A DNA stretch of 64,000 nucleotides from Bacteroidaceae bacterium (GCA_017962495.1 JAGCVH010000043.1:1-64000), one strand, 5' to 3'. Counted from the stretch's first letter, positions 9,812-18,251 are shown. The notes: generated by a model from the letters alone, not told the origin. Numbers and translations: made by a program.

Positions 9812-10042
9812 TTCGGCTCGAGCCTATGCCTTATTGCTGAAGACCTGAGGTCCTAATCTGTAGGGCCTTAGGTCTTATTTTGTAAGGCCTTAGGTGTTAT
9901 TGTCGAAGCCCTTAGGCCTTATTCTATTGAACCATAGGTCTGCTTGCAGAAGGCCTTATGCTCGCTTGCCCAAGCATGGTGTCTTGCTTGCTCAAGTAAA
10001 GCGTCTCGCTAGTACAAGCGTAATGCCTTGCTTGTATAATGC
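9810..10042. repeat. 22-bp degenerate repeat array 1
   Basis: About ten and a half units in exact 22-bp register fill the gap between the converging mutS2 and the 10043 gene. Unit starts are 9810, 9832, 9854, 9876, 9898, 9920, 9942, 9964, 9986, 10008 and 10030. The first unit has the core CGAGCCTATG. The next five have CCTTAGG-like cores (GGCCTTAGGTCT, GCCCTTAGGCCT). The last five start GCTTG and carry CAAG or GTACAAG. The array runs from stop codon to stop codon. Confidence 0.9.
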
Positions 10043-10747
10043 TTAGAGATTCATCGCCTGGCAGAAAGCGCGATAATCGGCACTAAGTCGAGCGAGTTGA
10101 TAAGGTTGGATGCGTAGTGAGAAAGTACCTTTCAGTTCATCGAGCCCATAATAAGCCTTGAGCAGACTTGCGAGATTGAAGCCGAGTGCGTCGCCCCGTC
10201 GCATAAGATAAAGTGCTGTGCGAGTAAGCATGGCGGTGTCGTGGTCGATGTGGTGAAGGGTGTGGAACAACACATAACTTGCCGCCAGTGTCTGTACATT
10301 TATCAGATGGGCAATGCGCGGGCGACCTTCCTCTACTGCCAGTTTGCGTAACAACCAACTGATGTCGTCAGGCTCTTTCAGGACGGGTACGAGCGTGGCA
10401 ATAACCTTCTTCTTGTCTTCCTCATTGCCTTGAACTTGTGCGAGGAACGAACGCGAACCATTGCCGCGCAAGTGAAGGCTTCCTTCCTGCAGACGCAGAC
10501 TTATGGCCTTCATCATCGTTACCAGAAAGGCTTTGGAATTATTCGATGTCAGTTCTTGCGTAATTGCCCAAGCGTCTGCTTCGTCGAGTTGAGGAATGAA
10601 GCGTTCCGCCACAATATATCCAGCCGTACGGAACTGAGCGTTCGAGAGGCTGTCGATATAAACGAAAACACCCTGCCAATCCCGTTGTGCTACAAGTGTT
10701 TGCAGCCTTTGGTATATGGCAGGGTTATAATGTTTGTCAGTACTCAA
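10043..10747 (-). CDS. Conserved-looking protein of unknown function
   Basis: This 234-residue protein is soluble, mostly helical by composition, with no signal peptide or membrane segment. It begins MSTDKHYNPAIYQRLQTLVA and contains 'QRDWQGVFVYIDSLSNAQFR' and 'LFHTLHHIDHDTAML'. I do not recognise a family. The start is TTG at 10747: an in-frame TGA lies just upstream and there is no ATG in the first part of the frame. It converges on mutS2 with a 22-bp repeat array between them, and the array ends at its stop codon. Codon use is like the neighbours, which supports a real gene. Confidence 0.7.
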   Translation of the reverse strand: MSTDKHYNPAIYQRLQTLVAQRDWQGVFVYIDSLSNAQFRTAGYIVAERFIPQLDEADAWAITQELTSNNSKAFLVTMMKAISLRLQEGSLHLRGNGSRSFLAQVQGNEEDKKKVIATLVPVLKEPDDISWLLRKLAVEEGRPRIAHLINVQTLAASYVLFHTLHHIDHDTAMLTRTALYLMRRGDALGFNLASLLKAYYGLDELKGTFSLRIQPYQLARLSADYRAFCQAMNL

Positions 10748-10805
10748 GGAAATAAAAATATTAATTCTTCATTTTTAATTTATCATTTTTAATTCCCCTT
10801 GGGTG

Positions 10806-10879
10806 AGCCTCTTGTCGGATTCGAACCAACGACCCCGAGATTACAAATCACGTGCTCTGGCCAACTGAGCTAAAGAGGC
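10806..10879 (-). tRNA. tRNA-Thr (anticodon TGT)
   Basis: On the minus strand the 5' arm GCCTCTT pairs with 3' AAGAGGC. The D-loop contains AGCTCAGTTGG, the anticodon loop TTTGTAA gives anticodon TGT, and the T-arm is GGTTCGAATCC. CCA is not encoded. Its 5' end directly abuts the 3' end of the SRP RNA. Confidence 0.96.
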
Positions 10880-10979
10880 GGGTGGGAAAGCTTGCCGCAT
10901 CGCGCCGCTACAACCAAGTACCCTTGCTGCGGTCAAGCCCTGGGGGATTCCGAGGGAGCATGCCGTACGGGACTTTCCC
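10880..10979 (-). ncRNA. ffs: Signal recognition particle RNA, small bacterial type
   Basis: The minus strand forms a hairpin of about 100 nt closed by GGGAAAG at the 5' end and CTTTCCC at the 3' end, followed by ACCC as in E. coli 4.5S RNA. The apical part shows the SRP helix-8 pattern CCCCCAGG-N10-AGCAAGGGTA, with CAGG opposite AGCA as the protein-binding loop, then TTGTAGC as in other SRP RNAs. It pairs with Ffh for co-translational targeting. The apical loop is not the common GGAA. A perfect promoter lies just upstream, and its predicted start coincides with the 5' end of the hairpin. Confidence 0.82.
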
Positions 10980-10992
10980 ATATTTGCGGGTG

Positions 10993-11024
10993 CAAAGGTA
11001 CAATAAAAAATGTAAAATGGCAAA
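10993..11024 (-). promoter_or_regulatory. Promoter of SRP RNA and tRNA-Thr
   Basis: TTTG (11024-11021), 20 bases, TACCTTTG (11000-10993) on the minus strand. Transcription should begin within a few bases of 10984-10979, exactly where the SRP hairpin begins. Confidence 0.85.
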
Positions 11025-11170
11025 TGTAAGATGTAAAATGTTGAATAAATTTGTTTTTCCTCTTACTTATTCCTGTCTTTAACTGCGTTTTTAGACACTC
11101 TCGCTCGATAAAACTTAATTTCATTCGGTTTTTCGCACGCTTATTCGTCCCCTAAGTCCCCTTTGTGGGC

Positions 11171-11240
11171 TCGAAGATAGGCTGCATCTCGGAAAAACTC
11201 AAATATATTTGGTTTTTCGCTCGATTTGCACTATCTTTGC
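11171..11240 (+). promoter_or_regulatory. Promoter of DUF4199 gene, copy of a shared promoter cassette
   Basis: TTTG (11208-11211), 20 bases, TATCTTTG (11232-11239). The 70 bases from GAAGATAGGCTGCATCTCGG onward are closely similar to the region before ftsK (61641-61710). The expected transcription start falls on or next to the ATG at 11245. Confidence 0.8.
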
Positions 11241-11244
11241 GCGA

Positions 11245-11796
11245 ATGAATAATACAAATAAATTTAATGGCGTGCAGGCGCGCGCGTTTTGCATGCAATA
11301 CGGATTGGTCGTAGGTTTGCTCACAAGTGCAAGCTTTCTGGCCACGATGTATGGTTTGGGTGCTCCCACATTAGGCTTGCTGGGCAACATCCTTGGCATA
11401 TTCGCCTTCGTTGCCTGCACTCGTTTTATACGCGCCTATCGTCAGGAGACGGGAGAACTTACCTTCTTGCAAGCCTGCTATATGGCATTCCTCACTTTCT
11501 TCTTTGCCTCGTTGCTGACGGCAGTTGCTCAGTACCTCTATCTTGCTTTCCTCGATCATGGGCGTCTGTCCATGCAAATCGAGCAGATGCTGAGCATGCC
11601 TGAATACGAACAATGGCTAAAGCAAATGGCTGGTGGCGCAGATGTGGAGGAAGTGAAGAAGGCAGCTTTCGGCTTGGTGTCGAATCCTGCTAAAATGACG
11701 CTGCAATTGCTCTGGAGCGACACCTTGCTCTCGCTCTTGCTGGCCATTCCTGCCGCTTTAATAAGTCGGTTTGGTAATAAGCAAATGGATAAATGA
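11245..11796 (+). CDS. DUF4199 membrane protein
   Basis: This is a small inner-membrane protein of 183 aa with about four transmembrane segments: residues roughly 20-40, 45-65, 85-110 and 155-175 ('LLLAIPAALISRFG'). It matches the layout of DUF4199 proteins of Bacteroidetes, which are often encoded next to a GT2 glycosyltransferase as here. Function is unknown. I start at ATG 11245 (MNNTNKFNGV) because the upstream TTG lies inside the promoter. The promoter places transcription so close to this ATG that the mRNA may be leaderless. It is followed by the glycosyltransferase after 18 bases. Confidence 0.82.
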   Translation: MNNTNKFNGVQARAFCMQYGLVVGLLTSASFLATMYGLGAPTLGLLGNILGIFAFVACTRFIRAYRQETGELTFLQACYMAFLTFFFASLLTAVAQYLYLAFLDHGRLSMQIEQMLSMPEYEQWLKQMAGGADVEEVKKAAFGLVSNPAKMTLQLLWSDTLLSLLLAIPAALISRFGNKQMDK

Positions 11797-11814
11797 TTAA
11801 ATGATAAATAAGAG

Positions 11815-12774
11815 ATGGATGTTTCAGTAATTGTTCCCTTGTTTAATGAAGATGAGTCGTTGCGCGAACTCTACGAGTGGATTGAACGCGTTATGCGGGA
11901 AAACAATCTCTCGTATGAAGTGATATTCGTCGATGACGGTTCTACTGATGACTCTTGGAAGGTTATCAGTGAACTCAGTAGCGAGCATCCCGAAGTGCGT
12001 GGCATCAAGTTCCGTCGCAACTATGGCAAGAGTCCTGCCCTGTATTGCGGCTTTGAGCGTGCAGAGGGCGATGTGGTGATAACAATGGATGCCGACTTGC
12101 AGGATTCGCCTGACGAAATACCTGAACTGCGACGCATGATTGTGGAGGACGGCTATGACCTGGTAAGCGGATGGAAGATGAATCGCAGCAAGGGCGACCC
12201 CTTGTCGAAGACCATTCCCACGAAACTCTTCAATGCTACGGCTCGTAAGGTGAGTGGAATCCATAACCTGCACGACTTCAATTGCGGACTAAAGGCCTAT
12301 CGTCGTGATGTGGTGAAGAATATTGAAGTCTATGGCGAGATGCATCGCTATATTCCTTATCTGGCGAAGAATGCTGGTTTTTCAAAGATTGGCGAGAAGC
12401 GTGTCCATCATCAGGCGCGAAAGCATGGGAAGTCGAAGTTTATGGGTTGGAACCGCTTCGTGAATGGCTATCTCGACCTGCTTTCCCTTTGGTTCCTCAA
12501 TAGCTTTGGTCTCAAGCCGATGCATGTCTTCGGATTCGTGGGAACGCTTATGTTCATTATCGGATTCATTGCTGCTGTAGTTGTCGGTGCCAACAAACTC
12601 TATTGCCTGGCCAGTGGCGTTCCCGCTCGTTTGGTAACGGATAGTCCTTACTTCTATATAGCTCTCACGATGATGATTCTGGGTACACAATTGTTCGTGG
12701 CCGGATTCCTTGGCGAACTCATTAGCCGTAATTCGCAGGAGCGCAATAACTACCAGATTGAAAAGGTTATTTAA
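11815..12774 (+). CDS. Family 2 glycosyltransferase, polyprenyl-phosphate type
   Basis: The product is 319 aa. The N-terminal GT-A domain has 'VSVIVPLFNEDESL', 'VDDGSTDDSW' and the metal-binding 'MDADLQD'. The C-terminal third has two transmembrane helices (about 230-255 and 275-300). This is the architecture of DPM1/GtrB/ArnC-like enzymes, which move a sugar from a nucleotide onto undecaprenyl phosphate at the inner membrane. The sugar is not predictable. It is in an operon with DUF4199 and is followed by the DUF6452 lipoprotein after 16 bases. Confidence 0.9.
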   Translation: MDVSVIVPLFNEDESLRELYEWIERVMRENNLSYEVIFVDDGSTDDSWKVISELSSEHPEVRGIKFRRNYGKSPALYCGFERAEGDVVITMDADLQDSPDEIPELRRMIVEDGYDLVSGWKMNRSKGDPLSKTIPTKLFNATARKVSGIHNLHDFNCGLKAYRRDVVKNIEVYGEMHRYIPYLAKNAGFSKIGEKRVHHQARKHGKSKFMGWNRFVNGYLDLLSLWFLNSFGLKPMHVFGFVGTLMFIIGFIAAVVVGANKLYCLASGVPARLVTDSPYFYIALTMMILGTQLFVAGFLGELISRNSQERNNYQIEKVI

Positions 12775-12790
12775 GGGAGTGCGAGGGAGA

Positions 12791-13297
12791 ATGAGGAAGT
12801 TGAAGGCAAATATCAATTCATTGGGGAAGCGACTTGTGTTGCTTTCTCTCTTTGCCGTTTTGTCTTTACCTCTGTTTCTATCCTCGTGCGACGGCATTGA
12901 CTGCACCATCAATAATGTGGTGGCTTTGCACATAGGATTCTATTCGTCGGATGGTACTGAGCTTGCCTATGCCGACACGCTTACCATTACAGCAGCAGGA
13001 ACGGATTCCGTTTTGCTGAATCGTGGTGTTCGGCGCAAGGCAGTGGATTTGCCCATGAGCTTTGAAGCAAAGGCAGACACTTTGTCTTTCTCTTTCGATG
13101 GTTATGTAATAACCTTGCGCGTAGCTAAGACTAATAAGCCTCATTTCGAGTCGCCCGATTGTCCGGTTGTAGTTCACCATGAATTAGAAGGCCTCGACTT
13201 TGACGACCCTTTGGGACAGGTCGATTCTATTGTAATCGTTCGTAAATCAGTAAATAATGAACCGCTTGAGAACATTCGTTTCTATTTTGCTGATTAG
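12791..13297 (+). CDS. DUF6452-like lipoprotein
   Basis: This is a 168-residue secreted lipoprotein. After a basic start, a hydrophobic stretch ends in LPLFLSSC, a lipobox with the Cys at about residue 36. The mature part is a beta-rich domain with 'VVALHIGFYSSDGTELAYAD' and no catalytic motif. Pairing with a DUF6048 protein is typical of the DUF6452 family in Bacteroidetes. I chose ATG 12791; an upstream frame extension overlaps the glycosyltransferase gene. The next gene begins 41 bases before this one ends. Confidence 0.75.
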   Translation: MRKLKANINSLGKRLVLLSLFAVLSLPLFLSSCDGIDCTINNVVALHIGFYSSDGTELAYADTLTITAAGTDSVLLNRGVRRKAVDLPMSFEAKADTLSFSFDGYVITLRVAKTNKPHFESPDCPVVVHHELEGLDFDDPLGQVDSIVIVRKSVNNEPLENIRFYFAD

Positions 13298-13985
13298 TTT
13301 GGCAGTGTCCACGCTTTTGGCGCGCGAGCATGAAGAGGTTATTCCTAAAGCTCCGCTCTTCTGTGGCGCTGCAGTCTTTGGCGACTTGTCAGGACCTGTC
13401 ATGCTGGCCGTTGGCAGTAGGTTCAGCCAGTTGGAGGTGGGCGCACGCTTGAACTTCCGCGACCATTATTTCCCTCTTTGCGAATTGGGCATTGGAGAAA
13501 GCACGCGTGAAGGACAGGAACAAAACAATCGCTTCCATACGCGAGCACCCTATTTCCGTGTGGGAATGGATTACAACTTCAACCGAAAGCATAATGGCAA
13601 TCGACTGATGGCGGGCATTCGCTATGGTTTCACAAGTTTCAAGTACGACTTCAAGAACCCCGATTTCCAAGATCCCGTATGGGGAAGTTCGCAAAAAGGC
13701 CTCGACATTCATGGGCAACAAGGTCGTGGTCAATGGCTTGAGTTTACGGCAGGTTGCGAGACAAAGCTTTGGTCTTTTATCCGATTGGGTTGGAATCTTC
13801 GTTTCAAGGCCCGCCTTCATCAGAAGAAAGGCGACTTTGGCGAACCCTATTACATTCCTGGCTTTGGCAAGAATGGAAGCAGTACTTTCGGAGGCACGGT
13901 TAATCTGATATTTGACGTTGGTAGAACCTCGAAAAAGAACAAGTCAGTTGACGTAGGTAGAACCTTGATAAAGAATACGCAATGA
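13257..13985 (+). CDS. DUF6048-like outer-membrane-type protein
   Basis: The product is 242 aa with a signal peptide (MNRLRTFVSILLISLAVSTL), followed by alternating aromatic/hydrophobic beta strands ('GARLNFRDHYFPLCELGIG', 'FRVGMDYNFNRK', 'MAGIRYGFTSFKYDF'). This suggests a small outer-membrane beta-barrel. The family commonly follows DUF6452. It overlaps the preceding gene by 41 bases in another frame. The last 23 residues contain an imperfect duplication, DVGRTSKKN and DVGRTLIKN, made by a 36-bp direct repeat around 13914-13978. The stop overlaps the ApbE start by four bases. Confidence 0.78.
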   Translation: MNRLRTFVSILLISLAVSTLLAREHEEVIPKAPLFCGAAVFGDLSGPVMLAVGSRFSQLEVGARLNFRDHYFPLCELGIGESTREGQEQNNRFHTRAPYFRVGMDYNFNRKHNGNRLMAGIRYGFTSFKYDFKNPDFQDPVWGSSQKGLDIHGQQGRGQWLEFTAGCETKLWSFIRLGWNLRFKARLHQKKGDFGEPYYIPGFGKNGSSTFGGTVNLIFDVGRTSKKNKSVDVGRTLIKNTQ

Positions 13986-14992
13986 ACGGAAATAACAAGT
14001 GGAAGTGGCAACTTCCCTTCCTCCTCTTTCTTATAATAGCGACGGTGCTCATTATTCGTCATCGCCAACCTCATCAGATTCCCTTCCAACGTAGCGAAGG
14101 TATGGTGTTCGGTACGGTATGGCATGCTACCTATCAGAGCGACAGTGTCCTCTCCCACTCCATTATGGAGGAACTTTCGCGAGTCGATGCTTCCCTTTCG
14201 ATGTTCAATCCCCATTCAACGGTAAGCCGAATCAATTCGGGCGAGAGCGAGGAAACGGACTCCTTATTTAGGATGGTCTTCGTACAAGCGCAACAAATAA
14301 GTGAAGCTACCAACGGATGCTTCGACGTTACTGTTGCTCCCCTTGTTAATGCCTGGGGCTTTGGCTTCAAGAAGGGAGAGTTGCCCGACTTCTCCCAAGT
14401 GGATTCGTTGCTTCAATTTGTTGGTTGGGAGAAGATAAAGCTTGAAGGGAACCTTCTTCATAAGTCCGACCCTCGCATGGTTCTTGACTTTAGTGCTATT
14501 GCAAAGGGATTTGGAGTCGACCAAGTGGCTAGCCTTATGCGTCGGAAAGGTATCACGAACTTTATGATTGAGATTGGAGGAGAAATTGTAGTAAGTGGTC
14601 ATAATCCCAAAGGCGAGAAGTGGAGCATTGGCGTGAACAAGCCCGTTGAGGATTCAACAAGCACCAATCAGGAAGTGGAAACAATCTTACACTTAACTGA
14701 TTGCGCTATGGCTACAAGTGGGAACTATCGCAACTTCTACATAAGTCCTGATGGCAGGAAACTATCGCATACCATTGACCCACACTCAGGGCAACCGGTT
14801 CAGCATAGTATATTGTCCAGCACCGTTGTGGCACCTACTTGCTCAATGGCCGATGCGTTCGCGACCTCATTTATGGTGATGGGACTTGATGAAGCCAAGA
14901 AAGTGCTTTCGAAACATCCCGAACTGCAGGCTTTATTTATTTACAGCGACGAGAACAAGGAACTAAAGATATGGAAAAATCTCTCGGAATAA
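13982..14992 (+). CDS. apbE: FAD:protein FMN transferase (ApbE family)
   Basis: The product is 336 aa with an N-terminal membrane anchor or signal (about residues 8-24). The ApbE fold shows 'GMVFGTVWHATYQ', 'MFNPHSTVSRINSGE', the conserved 'LDFSAIAKGFGVDQV', 'IEIGGEIVVSG' and 'HTIDPHSGQPV'. The family covalently attaches FMN to Thr/Ser of periplasmic or membrane redox proteins such as NqrB/C and RnfG. It overlaps DUF6048 (ATGA) and the next regulator gene by 22 bases, so the block is one operon. Confidence 0.93.
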   Translation: MNGNNKWKWQLPFLLFLIIATVLIIRHRQPHQIPFQRSEGMVFGTVWHATYQSDSVLSHSIMEELSRVDASLSMFNPHSTVSRINSGESEETDSLFRMVFVQAQQISEATNGCFDVTVAPLVNAWGFGFKKGELPDFSQVDSLLQFVGWEKIKLEGNLLHKSDPRMVLDFSAIAKGFGVDQVASLMRRKGITNFMIEIGGEIVVSGHNPKGEKWSIGVNKPVEDSTSTNQEVETILHLTDCAMATSGNYRNFYISPDGRKLSHTIDPHSGQPVQHSILSSTVVAPTCSMADAFATSFMVMGLDEAKKVLSKHPELQALFIYSDENKELKIWKNLSE

Positions 14993-15645
14993 CTACCCTG
15001 CCTATGTTGCAAGGCGTGAGTTTGCTTGAAATGACAACATTAAGCAAACAACTTGCTAACCACGAACATTCGTTTGCCGAGGGAGACTATATCGTGTTTC
15101 AGGACGAAGCCTGTAATGGTCTCTTGTCCATCATCGAAGGTGACGCTTGCATAGAGACGACATATTTCGGCAATCGCTTCTGTATGGTTGAGTTCGTTTC
15201 TGCTCCCTATACGATAGAACCCGATGTGCTTTATGGCATTCAACGCCGATATCAGAGTTCCTATCGTGCTCGCTCGGTTTGCCGCGTGTTGGAATGTCCG
15301 AAGTCTATTGTAACGGAACTAATGGCTTCTAATGTGGTGTTCCGACTCAACTATCTCAATCTCCTCTCTACCCTCGCCTCACGTCGTCGTCAGGCTTCCC
15401 CCTCCACGCCTATGCCTTCGCTCGAGAGCCGTTTGGCTCAGTTCTTCTTCCGCTTGTCGACGATTCCGAAAGGCAGGAAAGAACTCCGTACACGCATGTC
15501 CGACCTGGCTATATACCTCGGATGTTCTTGCCCTTTAATATCGGAGAGTCTCCATCGAATGCAGGTACAGGGTGTATTGAACATGCGTCGTGGACATATT
15601 GAGATACCCGATATGGAACGCTTAATGAACACTACTTTTGTTTGA
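14971..15645 (+). CDS. Crp/Fnr-family transcriptional regulator
   Basis: The product is 224 aa. Residues about 20-115 form a cyclic-nucleotide-binding-like beta roll ('FAEGDYIVFQDEACNGLLSI'), and residues about 150-215 form the winged helix of the Crp type ('RMSDLAIYLGCSCPLISESL'). There is no FNR-type N-terminal Cys cluster, so oxygen sensing through Fe-S is unlikely. The effector is unknown. It overlaps the apbE end by 22 bases and is followed closely by the M3 peptidase gene. Confidence 0.88.
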   Translation: MEKSLGITTLPMLQGVSLLEMTTLSKQLANHEHSFAEGDYIVFQDEACNGLLSIIEGDACIETTYFGNRFCMVEFVSAPYTIEPDVLYGIQRRYQSSYRARSVCRVLECPKSIVTELMASNVVFRLNYLNLLSTLASRRRQASPSTPMPSLESRLAQFFFRLSTIPKGRKELRTRMSDLAIYLGCSCPLISESLHRMQVQGVLNMRRGHIEIPDMERLMNTTFV

Positions 15646-15650
15646 TATAT

Positions 15651-17681
15651 ATGGATAATCCCTTTTTAGAAAAGAAATATAATACTCCGTTCGAGACAGT
15701 ACCCTTTGACAAGATTTGTTTCGAGCATTATGAAGAGGCTATGCGTGAGGGCATGAAGCGCGATGATGAGGATATCGAACGCATCGTCTCCAATCCCGAA
15801 CCTGCTTCTTTCGACAATACGATTATTCCGAAAGGCGATCGCACGCTTTCAAAGGTGTCGAACGTCTTCTTCAATCTTCTAAGTGCAGACACTAACGACC
15901 AAATGGACGAATTGGCACAGAAGATGTCGCCCATACTGACGGAACACTCCAACAAAATCATGTTTAATGAAGGGCTGTGGCAACGAGTGCAGGCGGTTTA
16001 CAAGGACCATCGTGAACTTAGTGCTGAGGAAAGCATGCTCCTTGATAACATGTATCAGTCGTTTGTTCGTCATGGTGCTTTGCTTAGTGCTGAAGATAAG
16101 AAAAGTTTTGCTCAATTGCAAATGGAGCTGAGCCAGATTACGCTCCAATATCAGCAAAACATGCTTCGCGACACCAATGCCTTCCAACTGCACTTGGAAT
16201 CGGAGTCGCAATTAAGCGGACTTCCTGAATCCCAGATTGAGGCAGCGGCACTTGCTGCCAAAGAGCGTGGATTGCAGGGATGGGTGTTCACGCTTCATGC
16301 ACCCAGCTTCAGTCCGTTTATGACATATGCCGATGATGCCGAGCTTCGCAAACGCATGTACATGGCTCATGGAACGCTTTGCACCCAAGGCGAATACAAC
16401 AATCTTCCTCTTATTCCCCGCATTGTCAACACCCGTCGCCAATTGGTCAATATACTTGGGTACGACACCTTTGCCGACTTCATTCTCGAGCGCCGTATGG
16501 CAAGTGATGTCGCACATGTTCGCAAGCTGCTCGACGATTTGCTTCAGGCCTATATGCCTGCTGCCCGCAAAGAGATTGAAGAGGTTGCCGAACTGGCGCG
16601 TGAGACTCAAGGTCCCGACTATATCCTGCAACCCTGGGACCTTGCTTACTATAGTCATAAGTTGAAGATGCGCCGTTATGACCTCGACAGCGAGATGTTG
16701 CGTCCCTATTTTGAGCTTTCTCGCGTCAAGGAGGGAGTCTTTGGCTTGGCCTCTCGCCTTTACGGAATCACGTTCCATCCCAATAAGGACATCTCTGTCT
16801 ATCATCCCGATGTGGAGGCTTGGGAGGTACATGATGCCGATGATTCCTTGCTTGGAATACTATACACCGATTTCCATCCGCGTGCTTCGAAGCAAAGTGG
16901 CGCATGGATGACAACCTTCAAGGAACAATGGACCGATGAGGAAGATGGCGACAGCCGTCCGCATGTTTCCGTGACGATGAACTTCACGAAGCCTACCGAG
17001 ACGAAGCCAGCCTTGCTAACATTAAGTGAGGTCGAAATCTTCCTTCACGAGTTTGGTCATTCCCTGCATGCCTTGTTCTCGAAAGTCCGTTTCGAAAGTC
17101 TTTCGTGTACAAACGTCTATTGGGATTTCGTCGAGCTTCCCAGTCAGTTTATGGAGAATTATGTTACCGAACCAGAGTTCCTCAACACCTTTGCCTTCCA
17201 TTACGAGACAGGTGAACCTATTCCTGAGGAACTCATTAAACGCATTCAGCTTAGCCGCAACTTCATGGTGGCATACACCTGTGTGCGTCAGGTAAGTTTC
17301 GGTCTGCTTGATATGGCCTATTATACCATGAAGGAGGATTTGGATGCAGATATCTATTCCTTCGAACGTGAGGCTTTTGCCCCATGCCAATTGCTGTCGT
17401 CTGTTCCTGAGGAATATATCATGAGCACGAACTTCTCCCATATCATGAGCGGAGGCTATGCCGCAGGCTATTATAGTTATAAATGGGCCGAGGTGCTCGA
17501 TGCCGATGCCTTCGATGAGTTCCGCAAGCATGGAATATTTGACAGGACTACGGCACAGCGCTTCCGTAACGAGATACTCTCTCGCGGAGGAACTGAACCA
17601 CCCATGCAACTATATCGTCGATTCCGAGGAGCAGAGCCTACTATCGACGCATTACTTAGAAGAAATGGGATAAAAGTTTAA
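15651..17681 (+). CDS. M3-family zinc metallopeptidase (Dcp/oligopeptidase A-like)
   Basis: The product is 676 aa. The zinc site HEFGHSLH lies around residue 466, with downstream residues of the thimet/Dcp type ('YAAGYYSYKWAEVLDADAF'). There is no signal peptide, so it is probably a cytosolic oligopeptidase or peptidyl-dipeptidase. I start at ATG 15651 (MDNPFLEKKY); a TTG nine bases upstream overlaps the regulator's stop. Length fits Dcp-like enzymes. Confidence 0.93.
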   Translation: MDNPFLEKKYNTPFETVPFDKICFEHYEEAMREGMKRDDEDIERIVSNPEPASFDNTIIPKGDRTLSKVSNVFFNLLSADTNDQMDELAQKMSPILTEHSNKIMFNEGLWQRVQAVYKDHRELSAEESMLLDNMYQSFVRHGALLSAEDKKSFAQLQMELSQITLQYQQNMLRDTNAFQLHLESESQLSGLPESQIEAAALAAKERGLQGWVFTLHAPSFSPFMTYADDAELRKRMYMAHGTLCTQGEYNNLPLIPRIVNTRRQLVNILGYDTFADFILERRMASDVAHVRKLLDDLLQAYMPAARKEIEEVAELARETQGPDYILQPWDLAYYSHKLKMRRYDLDSEMLRPYFELSRVKEGVFGLASRLYGITFHPNKDISVYHPDVEAWEVHDADDSLLGILYTDFHPRASKQSGAWMTTFKEQWTDEEDGDSRPHVSVTMNFTKPTETKPALLTLSEVEIFLHEFGHSLHALFSKVRFESLSCTNVYWDFVELPSQFMENYVTEPEFLNTFAFHYETGEPIPEELIKRIQLSRNFMVAYTCVRQVSFGLLDMAYYTMKEDLDADIYSFEREAFAPCQLLSSVPEEYIMSTNFSHIMSGGYAAGYYSYKWAEVLDADAFDEFRKHGIFDRTTAQRFRNEILSRGGTEPPMQLYRRFRGAEPTIDALLRRNGIKV

Positions 17682-17765
17682 TCGTTTAATCGTTTAATAG
17701 TTTAATGAGATAATAGTATAATTCTTCACTCTTCACTCTTTACTCTTAATTATAAATATAATTTG
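17682..17765. repeat. Low-complexity gap with short tandem words
   Basis: The gap holds three or four copies of a 9-bp TCGTTTAAT-like unit followed by CACTCTTCACTCTTTACTCT. No terminator or ORF was seen. Confidence 0.6.
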
Positions 17766-18188
17766 ATGGATAAGAAACAACAAGATCTCGACTTACGCTA
17801 CTTGCGCATGGCTACTATCTGGGCAGAGAACAGCTATTGCCAGCGTCGGCAAGTAGGAGCTCTCATCGTTAAGGATAAGATGATTATCAGCGACGGATAT
17901 AACGGGACTCCCTCAGGCTTCGAGAATGTTTGTGAGGACGAGAACGGCCTCACTAAGCCTTATGTGCTGCATGCCGAAGCCAACGCCATTACCAAGATTG
18001 CGCGTTCGGGTAATAATAGCGATGGTGCCACGCTTTATGTCACCGACTCTCCCTGTATCGAATGTGCCAAACTCATCATTCAGTCAGGTATCACTCGTGT
18101 TATATATGCTCGCGAATATCGTCTCACAGAGGGTGTCGACCTTCTGCGTCGGGCTGGTATAGAAGTTAAATATCTTCCAATTGAATAA
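17766..18188 (+). CDS. Deoxycytidylate (dCMP) deaminase family protein
   Basis: The product is 140 aa. It has the zinc-dependent cytidine-deaminase fold with HAEANAI around residue 69 and PCIECAK around residue 97, plus 'VGALIVKDKMIISDGYNGTP' near the N-terminus. That last motif is typical of dCMP deaminase and ComEB proteins, which convert dCMP to dUMP for thymidylate synthesis. I start at ATG 17766 just after a TTG. Confidence 0.9.
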   Translation: MDKKQQDLDLRYLRMATIWAENSYCQRRQVGALIVKDKMIISDGYNGTPSGFENVCEDENGLTKPYVLHAEANAITKIARSGNNSDGATLYVTDSPCIECAKLIIQSGITRVIYAREYRLTEGVDLLRRAGIEVKYLPIE

Positions 18189-18190
18189 TA

Positions 18191-18237
18191 ACCCAATCCC
18201 CCACTCTCTCCTCCTTCACGGGGAAACGGAGAGAGGT
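18191..18237. repeat. Solitary G/C-rich inverted-repeat element
   Basis: It starts ACCCAATCCCCC and contains arms CTCTCTCC and GGAGAGAG. It resembles the left inverted repeat of the DUF559 element (35433-35467, ACCCCATCCCC) and lies just before the S41 protease gene. Confidence 0.55.
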
Positions 18238-18251
18238 CTATCTAACGCAAT

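Noticed and set aside
9810..10042. CRISPR array
   Set aside because: The units have no constant repeat and variable spacer; the whole 22-bp unit drifts, and there are no cas genes in the window.
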